The notes beneath the pieces are model-generated. The model did not search any database. It was not told the origin of the DNA and saw nothing but the letters and a program-made list of their open reading frames with translations. From JBLHZY01 sp047631555 (GTDB lineage: Bacteria > Pseudomonadota > Alphaproteobacteria > Rhodobacterales > Rhodobacteraceae): a stretch of DNA of 64,000 bases. The first letter of the stretch is position 1. Each line of letters opens with the position of its first letter. The position numbers were made by a program, and so were the translations under genes. The stretch spans positions 62,001 through 126,000 of the forward strand of contig JBLHZY010000006.1 in the NCBI GenBank assembly GCA_047631555.1, given 5' to 3'. Shown one piece after another: positions 1 through 9,024 of this stretch.

Positions 1-331
1 GTGGAATGGCCCGCTCTTCACCGCGATGCGCAATAAAGCGCAGCCCCCAAACAGCGAAAACTGCGGCAAAGCCCCAGCTCGCTACGCCCACGATCATATA
101 AAGCGGCGAAGCGATGGAGGCCCCAAAACGCCCCAACAAATTGCGCGCAGGCTCATCCGTGGCAGAAAGCCAGCTTGGATCGGTTGGCGAATAGGAGCCA
201 AGGATCATTGCTGTCAGCGCCGCCAATGCCAAAAGGCCAAGGCCCAAAAGCTCTTTGCTTCGCTGTTCCAGAATGGCTTGCGTGTTGCTGTCGAGTAGCG
301 GATCGCGTTGCCGTGCCTGATAGGATGCCAT
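1..331 (-). CDS. ftsK: DNA translocase FtsK, N-terminal part (runs off the window)
   Basis: Read on the minus strand from the ATG at 331, this gives about 110 residues beginning MASYQARQRDPLLDSNTQ. The opening matches what I know of Rhodobacteraceae FtsK. A hydrophobic stretch at about residues 30-45 and another near 75-100 flank a periplasmic loop containing SYSPTDPSWLSA, as expected for the multi-spanning membrane domain. FtsK anchors at the septum and pumps chromosome termini into daughter cells; the motor domain would lie left of the window. It follows the dapC-like aminotransferase by 14 nt, in the same direction, so the two are probably co-transcribed. Confidence 0.85.
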   Translation of the reverse strand, partial: MASYQARQRDPLLDSNTQAILEQRSKELLGLGLLALAALTAMILGSYSPTDPSWLSATDEPARNLLGRFGASIASPLYMIVGVASWGFAAVFAVWGLRFIAHRGEERAIP

Positions 332-345
332 GTTGTTCCTCGTCT

Positions 346-1533
346 TCACCTGTAGAGACAGTCGCGCAGCTCGATTAGCGCGCGCTGAGTTTCTTCTTTT
401 GGGGCCACAAGAGCGACCCGGATATAAGATGCGCCGGGGTTTTCCCCATCCACATCGCGGCTGAGATAAGCGCCGGGCAATACCCGAACTCCCGTCTCGC
501 GCCAGAGTTTCAATGCGGCCATTTCGCCGTCTTCAACGGGCAGCCACATGAAAAAGCCAGCTTCGGGCGCGCCTGCGCCGGGCTGATCTTTGAATATTTC
601 GTCCGCCGCATCGAATTTCGCAGCATAAAGCGCGCGGTTGTCGATGACATGGGCCTCATCCGCCCACGCTTTTTGCGCAACCCGTTGAAGCGGCAGCGGC
701 ATAGGCGCCCCTGCATAGGCGCGCAATTGCTTGATCGCTTTGATATTTTTCGGGCCAGACGCCACGAAGCCTGCGCGCAAGCCGGGAAGGTTTGAGCGCT
801 TGGAGAGCGAGTTAAACACCACGACCCGCTCAGGATCGGCATTCATTTCAGCGGCGATTTGCAGCGCGCCCGTTGGCGGCGTATCGCGGTAAATCTCGGA
901 ATAGCATTCATCGGCAAAGATGCGGAAATCGTGCTTTTCGGCCAAAGCGATCAGTTCGCGCCAATACTGAGCCGAGGCAACCGAGCCCTGCGGATTGGCG
1001 GGCGAGCAGATATAAGCAATCGCGGTGCGATCCAGCAGGGCCGGATCGAGCGCCGTGTAATCCGGCAAGAAGCCATTTTGCGCATTCGCGGCGATATAGT
1101 GCGGCTCGGCGCCGACTGTGAGGGTCGCGATTGCATAGACCTGATAGAACGGATTGGGCATTAGGATCGCAGGCTTTTGGCCGTTTTTCTGCTCTGGGCA
1201 AAGGGCGATCGCTGCGTTGAACAGGCCTTCGCGGGTTCCGTTTAGGGCCATGATCTGGGCCTTTGGATCAAGGTTTGCGCCGTATCGACGCGCGATCCAG
1301 CCTGCGATTGCGGCAAGCAATTCAGGCGCGCCGTCATTCGGTGGATAGGAGTTAAACCCTTCAGAATGCTCAGCAATTATCTGTGGAACCCACTCGGGAA
1401 ATGGGTGTTTTGGCTCCCCGATCGTCATATGCCGCACATCCCCGCCCGGCGCATAGCCGTCGAGAAGGCTCCGCAGGCGCGGAAACGCATATTCTGGCAG
1501 GTTCGAAAACCGCTCTGGGAACGATGGAGCCAC
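346..1533 (-). CDS. dapC: Class I/II PLP aminotransferase, probable succinyldiaminopimelate transaminase
   Basis: A 395-residue fold-type I aminotransferase. The PLP lysine is K245 in NSLSKRSNLPG, D208 sits in FADECYSEIY and the substrate-side motif is MTIGEPKHPFP near residue 36. The length is normal for the family. DapC converts N-succinyl-2-amino-6-ketopimelate to N-succinyl-LL-2,6-diaminopimelate in lysine and peptidoglycan precursor synthesis. The DapC assignment rests on overall resemblance and the ftsK-dapC neighbourhood; a generic aspartate/tyrosine aminotransferase is the alternative. The start is a GTG at 1533 with a weak ribosome binding site, so it could be a few codons downstream. 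Confidence 0.75.
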   Translation of the reverse strand: MAPSFPERFSNLPEYAFPRLRSLLDGYAPGGDVRHMTIGEPKHPFPEWVPQIIAEHSEGFNSYPPNDGAPELLAAIAGWIARRYGANLDPKAQIMALNGTREGLFNAAIALCPEQKNGQKPAILMPNPFYQVYAIATLTVGAEPHYIAANAQNGFLPDYTALDPALLDRTAIAYICSPANPQGSVASAQYWRELIALAEKHDFRIFADECYSEIYRDTPPTGALQIAAEMNADPERVVVFNSLSKRSNLPGLRAGFVASGPKNIKAIKQLRAYAGAPMPLPLQRVAQKAWADEAHVIDNRALYAAKFDAADEIFKDQPGAGAPEAGFFMWLPVEDGEMAALKLWRETGVRVLPGAYLSRDVDGENPGASYIRVALVAPKEETQRALIELRDCLYR

Positions 1534-1662
1534 TATTATTCTGCTTTACTGCCTCAGGTTTCGAGATCATTTCGCCTCGAATTACCCTCAGGATAGCCAA
1601 GGAAACGGGTTTGGTCCAGAAAACGCGCGCTTCTTTTTGGCAGAACGCGCGATATGTGGCTT

Positions 1663-2994
1663 TTAGGCCAGCGCGGCCTCGCAGGCGGCCCCATGACGGA
1701 GCAGTTTTTCCTCCTGCCACGGTGCGCCATTGAGCAAAATCCCGCAACATGGCGTGCCCGTTGGCAGGGTAAGGCCGCACAGGCCCATTAGATTGCCGAT
1801 CCGTGTGTTGCGCAGGGCGAGCAAGTTTTCGGCGACGTAATAATCGTGATCCGTCGCGAGGCGCTGCATATTTGGCGGCATGATTGGCGCGGTTGGGAAG
1901 ATGACCGCATCAAAATGGGCGGTTTTTTGCGCGTAAATTGCTCGAAGCATGTGCAGGCGCTTCCAGCCTGCCGCGAATTCTGCGCCGCTCCAATTGGCGC
2001 CGGAGCGAAAGCGCTGGAGGATTTCGCCGAACATTGCTTGTGGATTGGCCTCGATCACATCGCGCCACTGGGCATAGGCTTCTGTCGTAAACAACACGCC
2101 GGTTAGGTCCATCGCCTCGGCAACTTCGGGAATGGCGCGTCGCTCAACAGTTGCGCCTGCTGCAATCAGTTTGTCGCGGGCCGCTTCATAGGCTTTGAGC
2201 GGGGCATCTCTGACATCATCAAAGGCGACGGTTTCAAGCTCCAAAAAGCGCCGACCTTGCAGAGATGCGCCGCGCAAATCGGCGGGCTTTTGTCCCTCCA
2301 ACGCGCCAAGCATCAGGGCCGCATCTTCAACACTTCGGCACAAGGGGCCAACCGTATCAAAGCTTTCGCAAAGCGGCACAACCCCTTCAAGCGAGAGCCT
2401 TTTGGCCGTTGTTTTCAGCCCGACAAGATCGTTCCAAGCGGACGGGATACGCACCGATCCCCCTGTATCAGAGCCTATTGCCCCCGCCGCCAGCCCGAAG
2501 GCAACCGAGGCTGCCCCTCCCGAAGAGGAGCCGCCTGAAACGGCCTCGGGATCGTTGACGCATGGCGGGGATTGGGTGCTTGGGTTGTAACCAAGGCCGG
2601 AAAACGCGAGCTCGGACATATGGGTTTTGCCAAGGCAAACCAGGCCTGCGTTTGTGGCCGCGCGCAGCACTTTTGCATCCCGTTTTGGGGTACGTCCGGC
2701 AAGCAAAGCTGAGCCAGCTTCGGTCGCGACACGGCTTGTATCAAACAGGTCTTTCCACGAAATCGGAATGCCATCAATCAGCGATCTGCGCTGGCCGTTT
2801 TTGGCGCGTTGGGCGGCGGTTTGGGCTTCGCTTCGGGCGCGCTGCGGCGTAAATCGGGCATAGATGCGTGTGCTTAGGGGATGATTTTGCGCGGCATCAA
2901 GATAGCATTCAGCCAGCGCCACAGGATCGATTTTCCCCGCGCCAATGCCCCGCCCCAAATCGCCCATGCTCATCTTTAGCCACGTATCGCTCAT
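1663..2994 (-). CDS. Amidase signature family protein
   Basis: A 443-residue amidase-signature enzyme starting MSDTWLKMSMGDLG. The Ser-cisSer-Lys machinery is visible: a lysine in GIPISWKDLFD, then GGSSSGGAASVAFG followed by GSDTGGSVRIPSAW. Such enzymes hydrolyse amide bonds in the cytoplasm, or transfer ammonia in GatA. No gatB or gatC lies nearby, so I favour a stand-alone amidase of unknown substrate. The open frame extends upstream to 3375, but that would overlap the divergent hydroxylase gene. ATG at 2994 has a purine-rich AAAGGGCAGGG just upstream and starts at the usual family N-terminus. Confidence 0.85.
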   Translation of the reverse strand: MSDTWLKMSMGDLGRGIGAGKIDPVALAECYLDAAQNHPLSTRIYARFTPQRARSEAQTAAQRAKNGQRRSLIDGIPISWKDLFDTSRVATEAGSALLAGRTPKRDAKVLRAATNAGLVCLGKTHMSELAFSGLGYNPSTQSPPCVNDPEAVSGGSSSGGAASVAFGLAAGAIGSDTGGSVRIPSAWNDLVGLKTTAKRLSLEGVVPLCESFDTVGPLCRSVEDAALMLGALEGQKPADLRGASLQGRRFLELETVAFDDVRDAPLKAYEAARDKLIAAGATVERRAIPEVAEAMDLTGVLFTTEAYAQWRDVIEANPQAMFGEILQRFRSGANWSGAEFAAGWKRLHMLRAIYAQKTAHFDAVIFPTAPIMPPNMQRLATDHDYYVAENLLALRNTRIGNLMGLCGLTLPTGTPCCGILLNGAPWQEEKLLRHGAACEAALA

Positions 2995-3075
2995 GCCCTG
3001 CCCTTTCGCGCTTTGATCAAGGGTAGCGGCACCAGAGCGCATGGACAATCCCGCGCACGCCGCCATATTGGGCCT

Positions 3076-4302
3076 ATGAAAATAGATTACGATATTGCGA
3101 TTGTGGGCGGCGGGCTGAACGGCCCTGCTCTGGCGTTGGCTCTGGCGGATGCGGGCCTGCTGGTTGCGGTAATTGACGCGCTGCCTGTGGCGGCACGGAT
3201 GAACGAGGCCTTTGATGGGCGCGGCTATGCGTTGGCGCTTTCCTCGCAGCGGCTTTTGGCCGGGATCGGCATCTGGGGCGAGGTTGCAGAACATGCGCAG
3301 CCGATATTGGACGTCCGGGTAACGGATGGGCGCGCGGGCGAAGGGCCTTCGCCGTTCATGCTCGAATTTGATCACGCCGAGATTGATGAAGGCGCGATGG
3401 GCTATATGCTTGAGGATCGCTTTTTACGGCGCGCGTTTTTGGGCGCGATGGAGCGCCATTCAGGCATCACAGAGATTTCTGGCGAGACCGTTGTTGCGCA
3501 AGAGATCTCTCCAAGCGGTGCGACGCTCACATTGGGCAGCGGCGCGCGGATCAACGCGCGGGTGATTGTTGGGTGTGATGGGCGCAGCTCAGGCACGGCG
3601 GCGCGCGCAGGTATTAAGCGGACAGGCTGGGGCTATGGGCAGACAGCGCTTGTCTGCGCGATTGCGCATGAATTGCCGCACGAGGGCTGCGCGCATCAGT
3701 TTTTCATGCCATCCGGGCCGCTGGCAATCCTGCCCCTGCCTGGCAACAAAAGCTCTATCGTATGGACCGAGCGCGACAGCGTTGCGGCCAAAATCAATGC
3801 GCTAACGGATGAGGATTATCTGGCCATTTTGCGCCCCCGCTTTGGTGATTTCCTTGGGAAGATATCATTGGCTGGTGCGCGGTTTAGCTATCCTTTGAGC
3901 CTGACGATTGCCAATCGGTTTGTTGGCCAGCGCATTGCTCTTGTTGGGGATGCGGCGCATGGAATGCACCCGATTGCCGGCCAAGGGCTGAATGCTGGAT
4001 TGCGCGATGTGGGGGCATTGGCCGAGGTGCTGATCCTTGCCCATCGGCGCGGCGAAGAGATCGGGCAGATCGATGTTTTGGAGCGATATCAGCAATGGCG
4101 CCGCTTTGATACCGCCACGCTTGCGTTGGCGACAGATAGCTTTAACCGGCTATTTTCAAACGATAATTCGCTTCTCCGGCTTGGGCGCGATCTTGGCATG
4201 GGGATCATCAATGCGATGCCCGGCGTGCGGCGCAAAGCGATCCGGGAGGCCGCTGGCCTGAGCGGCGACCTGCCCAAATTGCTGCGCGGCTTGGCGATTT
4301 AG
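3076..4302 (+). CDS. UbiH/UbiF/Coq6-type FAD-dependent monooxygenase
   Basis: A 408-residue flavoprotein hydroxylase, probably acting in ubiquinone synthesis. The FAD-binding Rossmann motif is at residues 9-19 (IVGGGLNGPAL), the middle motif GCDGRSS at about 167-172, and the second FAD motif GDAAHGMHPIAGQG at 291-304, all diagnostic of the UbiH/VisC family. The ATG at 3076 is chosen because the GGG motif then begins about ten residues in; the longer frame from 3013 adds unrelated sequence. Divergent from the amidase. Tail-to-tail with the Trm112-like gene, sharing four bases at 4299-4302. Which ring position it hydroxylates cannot be told from this sequence. Confidence 0.88.
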   Translation: MKIDYDIAIVGGGLNGPALALALADAGLLVAVIDALPVAARMNEAFDGRGYALALSSQRLLAGIGIWGEVAEHAQPILDVRVTDGRAGEGPSPFMLEFDHAEIDEGAMGYMLEDRFLRRAFLGAMERHSGITEISGETVVAQEISPSGATLTLGSGARINARVIVGCDGRSSGTAARAGIKRTGWGYGQTALVCAIAHELPHEGCAHQFFMPSGPLAILPLPGNKSSIVWTERDSVAAKINALTDEDYLAILRPRFGDFLGKISLAGARFSYPLSLTIANRFVGQRIALVGDAAHGMHPIAGQGLNAGLRDVGALAEVLILAHRRGEEIGQIDVLERYQQWRRFDTATLALATDSFNRLFSNDNSLLRLGRDLGMGIINAMPGVRRKAIREAAGLSGDLPKLLRGLAI

Positions 4303-4517
4303 TCGCTGAGTTTGCGTGCCTCATCCACCAGCATAACCGGGATGCCGTTGCGGATCGGATAGGCGAGGCCTGCGGCCTTTGAGATCAGCTCTTGGCGTTC
4401 TGCATCATAGGAAAGCGGTGCTTGGGTATGGGGGCAAACCAGCGCTTCGATCATGCGACGATCAAAGCCGGGGGTGGCTTGCGGGCCATCGGCTTGTGCC
4501 TCGTTTTCAGTCATCAC
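4299..4517 (-). CDS. Trm112 family protein
   Basis: A 72-residue protein with the Trm112/YcaR-type core: IEALVCPHTQAPLSY followed by LISKAAGLAYPIRNGIPVMLVDEAR. Eukaryotic Trm112 activates methyltransferases; bacterial members are small zinc-ribbon-like proteins of unclear role. Only one cysteine is visible, so classic four-Cys zinc binding is not supported. The start codon overlaps the end of the upstream Lon-N protein gene (4514-4517), suggesting translational coupling. This pairing of LON substrate-binding protein and Trm112 is common in alphaproteobacteria. Confidence 0.85.
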   Translation of the reverse strand: MMTENEAQADGPQATPGFDRRMIEALVCPHTQAPLSYDAERQELISKAAGLAYPIRNGIPVMLVDEARKLSD

Positions 4518-5158
4518 ATCATCTCCTCATTCGTGCCGCCACGCAGGGCGAATTCCAGCAGGGTTATCAGCGTTTCACGCCGTGTAGCGAGGGTCGGCGC
4601 TTCGAGCAATGCTTGTTTATCTTCTGCCTCAAACGGGCAGAGCATGGCGAGCGAATTGATCAGCATTTCATCCCCAGCGCCGCGCAGGCTTTCCCAATCT
4701 GTGTCCAGCTCCTCAGAGGCAAAGTACCGCCCAAGCACATCAAGGAAATGGTCGCGATCAAACTCCGGGTCTTTCTCGGGCTGGCCGAGATCACGGGCAA
4801 AATCTAGCCAGTTTGGATGAGCGCGACCGTAAGGCGCAAAGCCGTCAAGCTCATCAAGAATGCGAAAGCGCGAGATGCCTGTAAGGGTAATCATGTAACG
4901 CCCATCACCGGCCTCGGAAAAGGCGGTAATCCGGCCCGCGCAGCCGATTTGATGCAATACGGGGCGATCAGAACCGCCGGGGATATCGCGCGGCTGAACC
5001 ATGCCGATCATGCGCATCGGGGTTTTGAGCGCATCCTCAAACATTTGCAGATAGCGCGGCTCAAACAGATGCAGCGGAAGATGGCCACGGGGCAGCAAAA
5101 GCGCGCCCGCAAGCGGGAAAATCGGCAGAATCTCGGGCAGGTCTGATGCTTTGAACAT
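4514..5158 (-). CDS. LON peptidase substrate-binding domain protein
   Basis: A 214-residue protein that is essentially the N-terminal (LAN/PUA-like) domain of Lon without ATPase or protease parts. Typical segments are LPIFPLAGALLLPRGHLPLHLFEPRY near residue 12, IGCAGRI, and ITLTGISRFRI in the middle. Stand-alone members are widespread in alphaproteobacteria; their role is unknown, possibly substrate handling for proteolysis. It lies 26 nt downstream of the thioredoxin/TPR gene in the same direction and overlaps the Trm112 gene at its 3' end, so the three form an apparent operon. Confidence 0.85.
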   Translation of the reverse strand: MFKASDLPEILPIFPLAGALLLPRGHLPLHLFEPRYLQMFEDALKTPMRMIGMVQPRDIPGGSDRPVLHQIGCAGRITAFSEAGDGRYMITLTGISRFRILDELDGFAPYGRAHPNWLDFARDLGQPEKDPEFDRDHFLDVLGRYFASEELDTDWESLRGAGDEMLINSLAMLCPFEAEDKQALLEAPTLATRRETLITLLEFALRGGTNEEMM

Positions 5159-5184
5159 GACCCTAAGCTAGCGCAAAGTGATGA

Positions 5185-6093
5185 TCAGGCAAATATCATT
5201 GAGGAGAGCTTGCGCCGCCCATTCAGAACAAGCGGATCATCGGCAGGCATGGCATCAAACATTGTAAAGAGCTGCGCCTTTGCGGCCCCGTCTTTCCAAT
5301 CGCGATCCTGTTTGAACGCGGCCAAAAGCGCATCGATGGCTTCTTCGATCTGGCCGCTGGCGTGCAGCGCTGTTGCCAGATCGAGGCGGGCTTGCATGTC
5401 TGTAGGATCGGCCGCGACGGCTGTGCTGAGATCGGCAATTGGGCCTGCGTCCTGCGCTTGGCGGGCCAGAACGATTTGTGCGTTGGCGGCATCGAGTTCG
5501 GTAGCGTGAGAGATATCTGCGGGCGCGCCATTTAGGATTGCCTCTGCCTGATCGATATCCCCAAGCGCGATATGGGCGCGCACAAGGCCGCCATAAGCGG
5601 CTGCGTTTGATGGCTCTTCTTCGAGCACGGCGGCGAAAGTTTGGGCAGCATCTTCTGCATCGCCATCAGCAAGCATGGCCTCGGCTGCTTCAACGGCCGC
5701 GCTTAGGCCCTCGTCCTCAACGCCGCCGCCAAGGGCTGCGGCCTTTTCAACAAACGCCTTGATTTCCGAGCCGGGCACAGCGCCTTGAAAGCCATCCACG
5801 GGCTTGCCATCAAAGAAGGCATAGACCGTTGGAATGGATTGAACGCGCAGCTGGCCCGCAATCCCCTGATTTTCGTCCACGTTGATTTTGACCATTTTAA
5901 CGGCGCCCTTGGCGGCCGTAACTTCGGCCTCAAGCGCGGGGCCAAGCGTTTTGCACGGGCCGCACCACGGCGCCCAGAAATCAACGATCACAGGAACAGT
6001 TTTTGACGCCTCGATCACATCTTCCATGAAGGTGGCTTCGGAGCCGTCGATGATCAGATCGGCGGCGATGTCTTTTTGGCCAAGTTCAAGCAT
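5185..6093 (-). CDS. cnoX: Thioredoxin-TPR protein, CnoX/YbbN-like
   Basis: A 302-residue cytoplasmic protein with an N-terminal thioredoxin domain (residues 20-125) carrying an intact WCGPC active site at 43-47 and a cis-Pro segment SIPTVYAF, followed by tetratricopeptide-like helices (about 130-300). This is the CnoX/YbbN layout: a chaperone-redox protein (chaperedoxin) that protects substrates under oxidative stress. E. coli CnoX has lost the CGPC pair; this copy retains it, as other alphaproteobacterial members do, so it may be redox-active. AAAGGAG precedes the ATG at 6093. Confidence 0.82.
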   Translation of the reverse strand: MLELGQKDIAADLIIDGSEATFMEDVIEASKTVPVIVDFWAPWCGPCKTLGPALEAEVTAAKGAVKMVKINVDENQGIAGQLRVQSIPTVYAFFDGKPVDGFQGAVPGSEIKAFVEKAAALGGGVEDEGLSAAVEAAEAMLADGDAEDAAQTFAAVLEEEPSNAAAYGGLVRAHIALGDIDQAEAILNGAPADISHATELDAANAQIVLARQAQDAGPIADLSTAVAADPTDMQARLDLATALHASGQIEEAIDALLAAFKQDRDWKDGAAKAQLFTMFDAMPADDPLVLNGRRKLSSMIFA

Positions 6094-6177
6094 GATGGCT
6101 CCTTTAGAAATGGGGGCGCCCGGCCGAATAGATTATGGCGGGCTGTTGCCCTCTATATGCAGATGCGGGCGCGGAAT

Positions 6178-6966
6178 TTAAAGATCGAAGCTGGCAAAAA
6201 CTGGGGCGTGATCGCTTGGTTTTTCCCAGCCGCGCACGGCGCGTTCAATGCGCGAGGAATGCGCGGCGTTGGAAATATCCGGAGTGGCCCAGATATGATC
6301 GAGGCGGCGGCCTTTATCGGCGCTGTCCCAATCGGCGGCGCGGTATGACCACCAGCTATAGAGATTGCCGCTTGGAATATCTTGACGGGTGATATCGACC
6401 CAAGCGCCGGAATCTTGGGTCTCGGCCAGTTTTTCAATTTCAATCGGCGTGTGGCTAACGATCTTGAGGAGGGATTTGTGATTCCAGACGTCATCCTCGC
6501 GCGGGGCTATGTTCAGATCACCAACAAGGATGGATTTCTTTGGCGCATTTTTGCGGAAATGGTCGCGCATCTCAGCTAAGTAATCGAGCTTTTGGCCGAA
6601 CTTTTCGTTGATCTCGCGATCTGGCTTGTCGCCGCCAGCGGGGACGTAAAAGTTGTGAATTGTTGTGCCATTCTCAAGACGGGCGGCAACGTGGCGCGCG
6701 TGATTGAGGCCAGCGAAATCTTCGCCGCCAACATCTTCAAGCGGCAGTTTGGACAGGATCGCAACGCCATTATAGCCCTTCTGACCGCGCGCAACCATGT
6801 GGTGGTAACCAAGGGCGGCAAAGCCCTCAAGCGGGATCTTTTCAACTGGCGATTTGCATTCCTGAAGGCAGAGCACATCAGGCCCATGTTCGGCCAGCAA
6901 TTTGCACACAAGTGGCTCGCGCAAGCGCACCGAATTGATATTCCATGTGGCCAGTGAAAATGCCAT
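6178..6966 (-). CDS. xthA: Exodeoxyribonuclease III
   Basis: A 262-residue EEP-fold nuclease starting MAFSLATWNINSVRLR. Family motifs seen: LCLQECK (metal-binding Glu), GYNGVAIL, LVGDLNIAPREDD (catalytic Asp/Asn), RLDHIWATPDI and the C-terminal SDHAPVFASF histidine motif. It cleaves 5' of abasic sites and has 3'-exonuclease activity in base excision repair. The frame is open to 7077, but the ATG at 6966 has an AAAGGGGCG Shine-Dalgarno and gives the normal family N-terminus. It faces the same way as the subtilase operon but is separated from it by a terminator. Confidence 0.93.
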   Translation of the reverse strand: MAFSLATWNINSVRLREPLVCKLLAEHGPDVLCLQECKSPVEKIPLEGFAALGYHHMVARGQKGYNGVAILSKLPLEDVGGEDFAGLNHARHVAARLENGTTIHNFYVPAGGDKPDREINEKFGQKLDYLAEMRDHFRKNAPKKSILVGDLNIAPREDDVWNHKSLLKIVSHTPIEIEKLAETQDSGAWVDITRQDIPSGNLYSWWSYRAADWDSADKGRRLDHIWATPDISNAAHSSRIERAVRGWEKPSDHAPVFASFDL

Positions 6967-7045
6967 GTGATCGCCCCTTTGCATCCTGTTGTTGTGCTTT
7001 GATAGCGCGCGCGCGGCCGCATTGCACCCCGAAAGCTGCGCAAAG

Positions 7046-7074
7046 AAAAGGCCCGCCGGGCAGGCAGGCCTTTT
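7046..7074 (-). terminator. Rho-independent terminator of the subtilase operon
   Basis: AAAAGGCC (7046-7053) pairs with GGCCTTTT (7067-7074), and read on the minus strand the stem runs into TTTTCTTTG. It lies 29 nt downstream of the protease gene. Confidence 0.75.
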
Positions 7075-7102
7075 CACTATTCGCGTCTCATTTGATCACG
7101 CC

Positions 7103-8944
7103 TTAGCGGTAAACATACCCCTGCGGCGCATAGCCCCCGGACCCGTTTACATAGCCCATCGGCACCTGTGGGTAACCGTAGATTGGGCGCTGTGGTTGGC
7201 CATAGTTTGGATAGATCGGATAACCGCGCGGCGCACGGCCCCGATTTGGATTGCCGCCAATGGCTTGGCCTGGTCCTGCGGAGGCGGCTGCGAAATCGCC
7301 TGCTGCCGCTTCGGTTTCCATCGCGCGCCCTGCATCAAAGGCCGCAACGAGCCCGTGCAAAACAGGCATGCCCGAACCGACAAGCTCGGCCGCAAGGGGC
7401 AATGCTTGGGAGTTGGAACGCATCAGGGCAAACAGATGCGCAACCCGATTGCCATCGCGCGGCATGCCCTTGAAATCAGGGTGATGCGCCATGACGAGCG
7501 CCGCCATTCCGCAGATATGCGGCGTTGCCATCGATGTCCCTGATTGGGGGTCGAACTTGCCGCCCGGCACGGTTGAGATGATCCCAACGCCCGGCCCAGC
7601 GACGGCAATTTCGCTGCCATGGCAGGTAAACGATGGCGAGAAAATCCCATCCCCTGCAACAAGGCTTGGCTGCATGGTCGAGGCTTCCCAAGTATCGCCG
7701 GGGAACTGGTTAAGCTGGCCAATGGCAGCCACGGCCAGAACGCTTGGCGAGGAGGCAGGATATTGCACTGGCCCGCCGGAATTCCCAGCCGCGACGATGC
7801 AAGCAATCCCGTTCTGGACGCATTCCTCAATGGCCTGTTCAACCATCTCGGATTTCTCGCCGCCACCAAGCGACATGTTGACCACATCAACCTCTTCCTC
7901 AACGCATTTTGAAAGCGCATCAAGAAGCGAGGAAAACTGCCCGCCGGGAAAGACTTTCATCACGATGATTTCCGCTTCTGGCGCAAAGCCGCGGATCGCA
8001 TCCTCATTGCCGGAATTGCCGGTGATGATGCCAGCGCAATGCGAGCCGTGGCCGATCACATCGTCTTTCCACGTCGAAGTATCGGGGCGTTTATCTTTGA
8101 TATTGGTCATATCAAAGCCCTGTTTGATGTGGGAAAGTGAGGGGTGTGCATTGTCTGCGCCGCTATCAATGATCGCGATTTTGACGCCTTTGCCGGTATA
8201 TTCATCAGGCAATTGATCCAAGCCCATCAGCTTTTGGCCGTAGCCATAAAGTGCACCTGCGGGGAAATTTGGCACTGTATCCGAGATCGGTTTAAGGCGG
8301 ATCACATTGATGCCGGAGGCCGAAAGCGTTGGTGAATTGATGATCCGGTTCCAGTGGCCTTCTTTGGGGCGCACGAAGACGGATTTGACCTGATTACCAC
8401 CGGGCAATTGGAAGAGTTTCAGTGAAACTTCGCCGCGCGCGTTCGTTGCCGCTTCTTGGGGAAAGCCCGCAGCTTCCATCGTTACCGAGACATTTGGCAG
8501 GGGCTTATCGCCTTCGCCAATCACGCGGATTTTGACGGTCGCTTCTTTCAACGGCGCGCCGCTAAAGGAGGTGCGCCCCATGATTTGTTGCATCATCGCA
8601 GAGGGGCCATAGGCGCCATATTGCAGATGGGAATCGACCTCGATTGCCATGTTTGGCCCAGCCGTTTGGGCAAGGATCGTCGCTTGCTCAATATCCATGC
8701 GGTATTTGTAAACGGCCGTTGCCTCATCATGGCTGCTCTTGGTTTTGAGGATCCGCGAAAGGATTTCGCGCTCTGGTGTGATGCCGAAATTACGCTCGAT
8801 TGTGCGTTTGGCGGCATCAAGGGTTGAGGCGCTGAGCGGCGCGATACCGGCGCGTTTGGCCCCAAAGGAGCGGCGCGGGCCAACAAGAACATCGATCTTT
8901 TCGGATGTCTCATTGATCATGTCATGTGTGTTTTCTTCAGGCAT
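7103..8944 (-). CDS. Subtilisin-like serine protease (S8) with YAPQG-bearing tail
   Basis: A 613-residue subtilase. The triad is intact: D260 (IIDSGAD), H299 (GHGSHCAG) and S471 (GTSMATPH), with oxyanion N388 (AAGNSGG). Residues 15-110 look propeptide-like, ending IEVDSHLQYG. Residues 130-200 resemble a carboxypeptidase-regulatory-type beta domain, the catalytic domain is about 250-490, and a Pro/Tyr/Gly/Gln-rich tail (565-613) ends GGYAPQGYVYR. There is no signal peptide or membrane segment. It is the last gene of a three-gene operon with a propeptide-like protein and a cassette protein whose repeats start F/YAPQG, the same motif as this tail. I infer that it processes or binds the cassette protein; the substrate is not shown. 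Confidence 0.9.
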   Translation of the reverse strand: MPEENTHDMINETSEKIDVLVGPRRSFGAKRAGIAPLSASTLDAAKRTIERNFGITPEREILSRILKTKSSHDEATAVYKYRMDIEQATILAQTAGPNMAIEVDSHLQYGAYGPSAMMQQIMGRTSFSGAPLKEATVKIRVIGEGDKPLPNVSVTMEAAGFPQEAATNARGEVSLKLFQLPGGNQVKSVFVRPKEGHWNRIINSPTLSASGINVIRLKPISDTVPNFPAGALYGYGQKLMGLDQLPDEYTGKGVKIAIIDSGADNAHPSLSHIKQGFDMTNIKDKRPDTSTWKDDVIGHGSHCAGIITGNSGNEDAIRGFAPEAEIIVMKVFPGGQFSSLLDALSKCVEEEVDVVNMSLGGGEKSEMVEQAIEECVQNGIACIVAAGNSGGPVQYPASSPSVLAVAAIGQLNQFPGDTWEASTMQPSLVAGDGIFSPSFTCHGSEIAVAGPGVGIISTVPGGKFDPQSGTSMATPHICGMAALVMAHHPDFKGMPRDGNRVAHLFALMRSNSQALPLAAELVGSGMPVLHGLVAAFDAGRAMETEAAAGDFAAASAGPGQAIGGNPNRGRAPRGYPIYPNYGQPQRPIYGYPQVPMGYVNGSGGYAPQGYVYR

Positions 8945-9024
8945 TGGGACTCTCCCTAACGAATTGATTTTGTTAAAAATATTTTAGATAAAATGGGTCG
9001 CTAAACGTGTTTGGCTGGCCTGGC

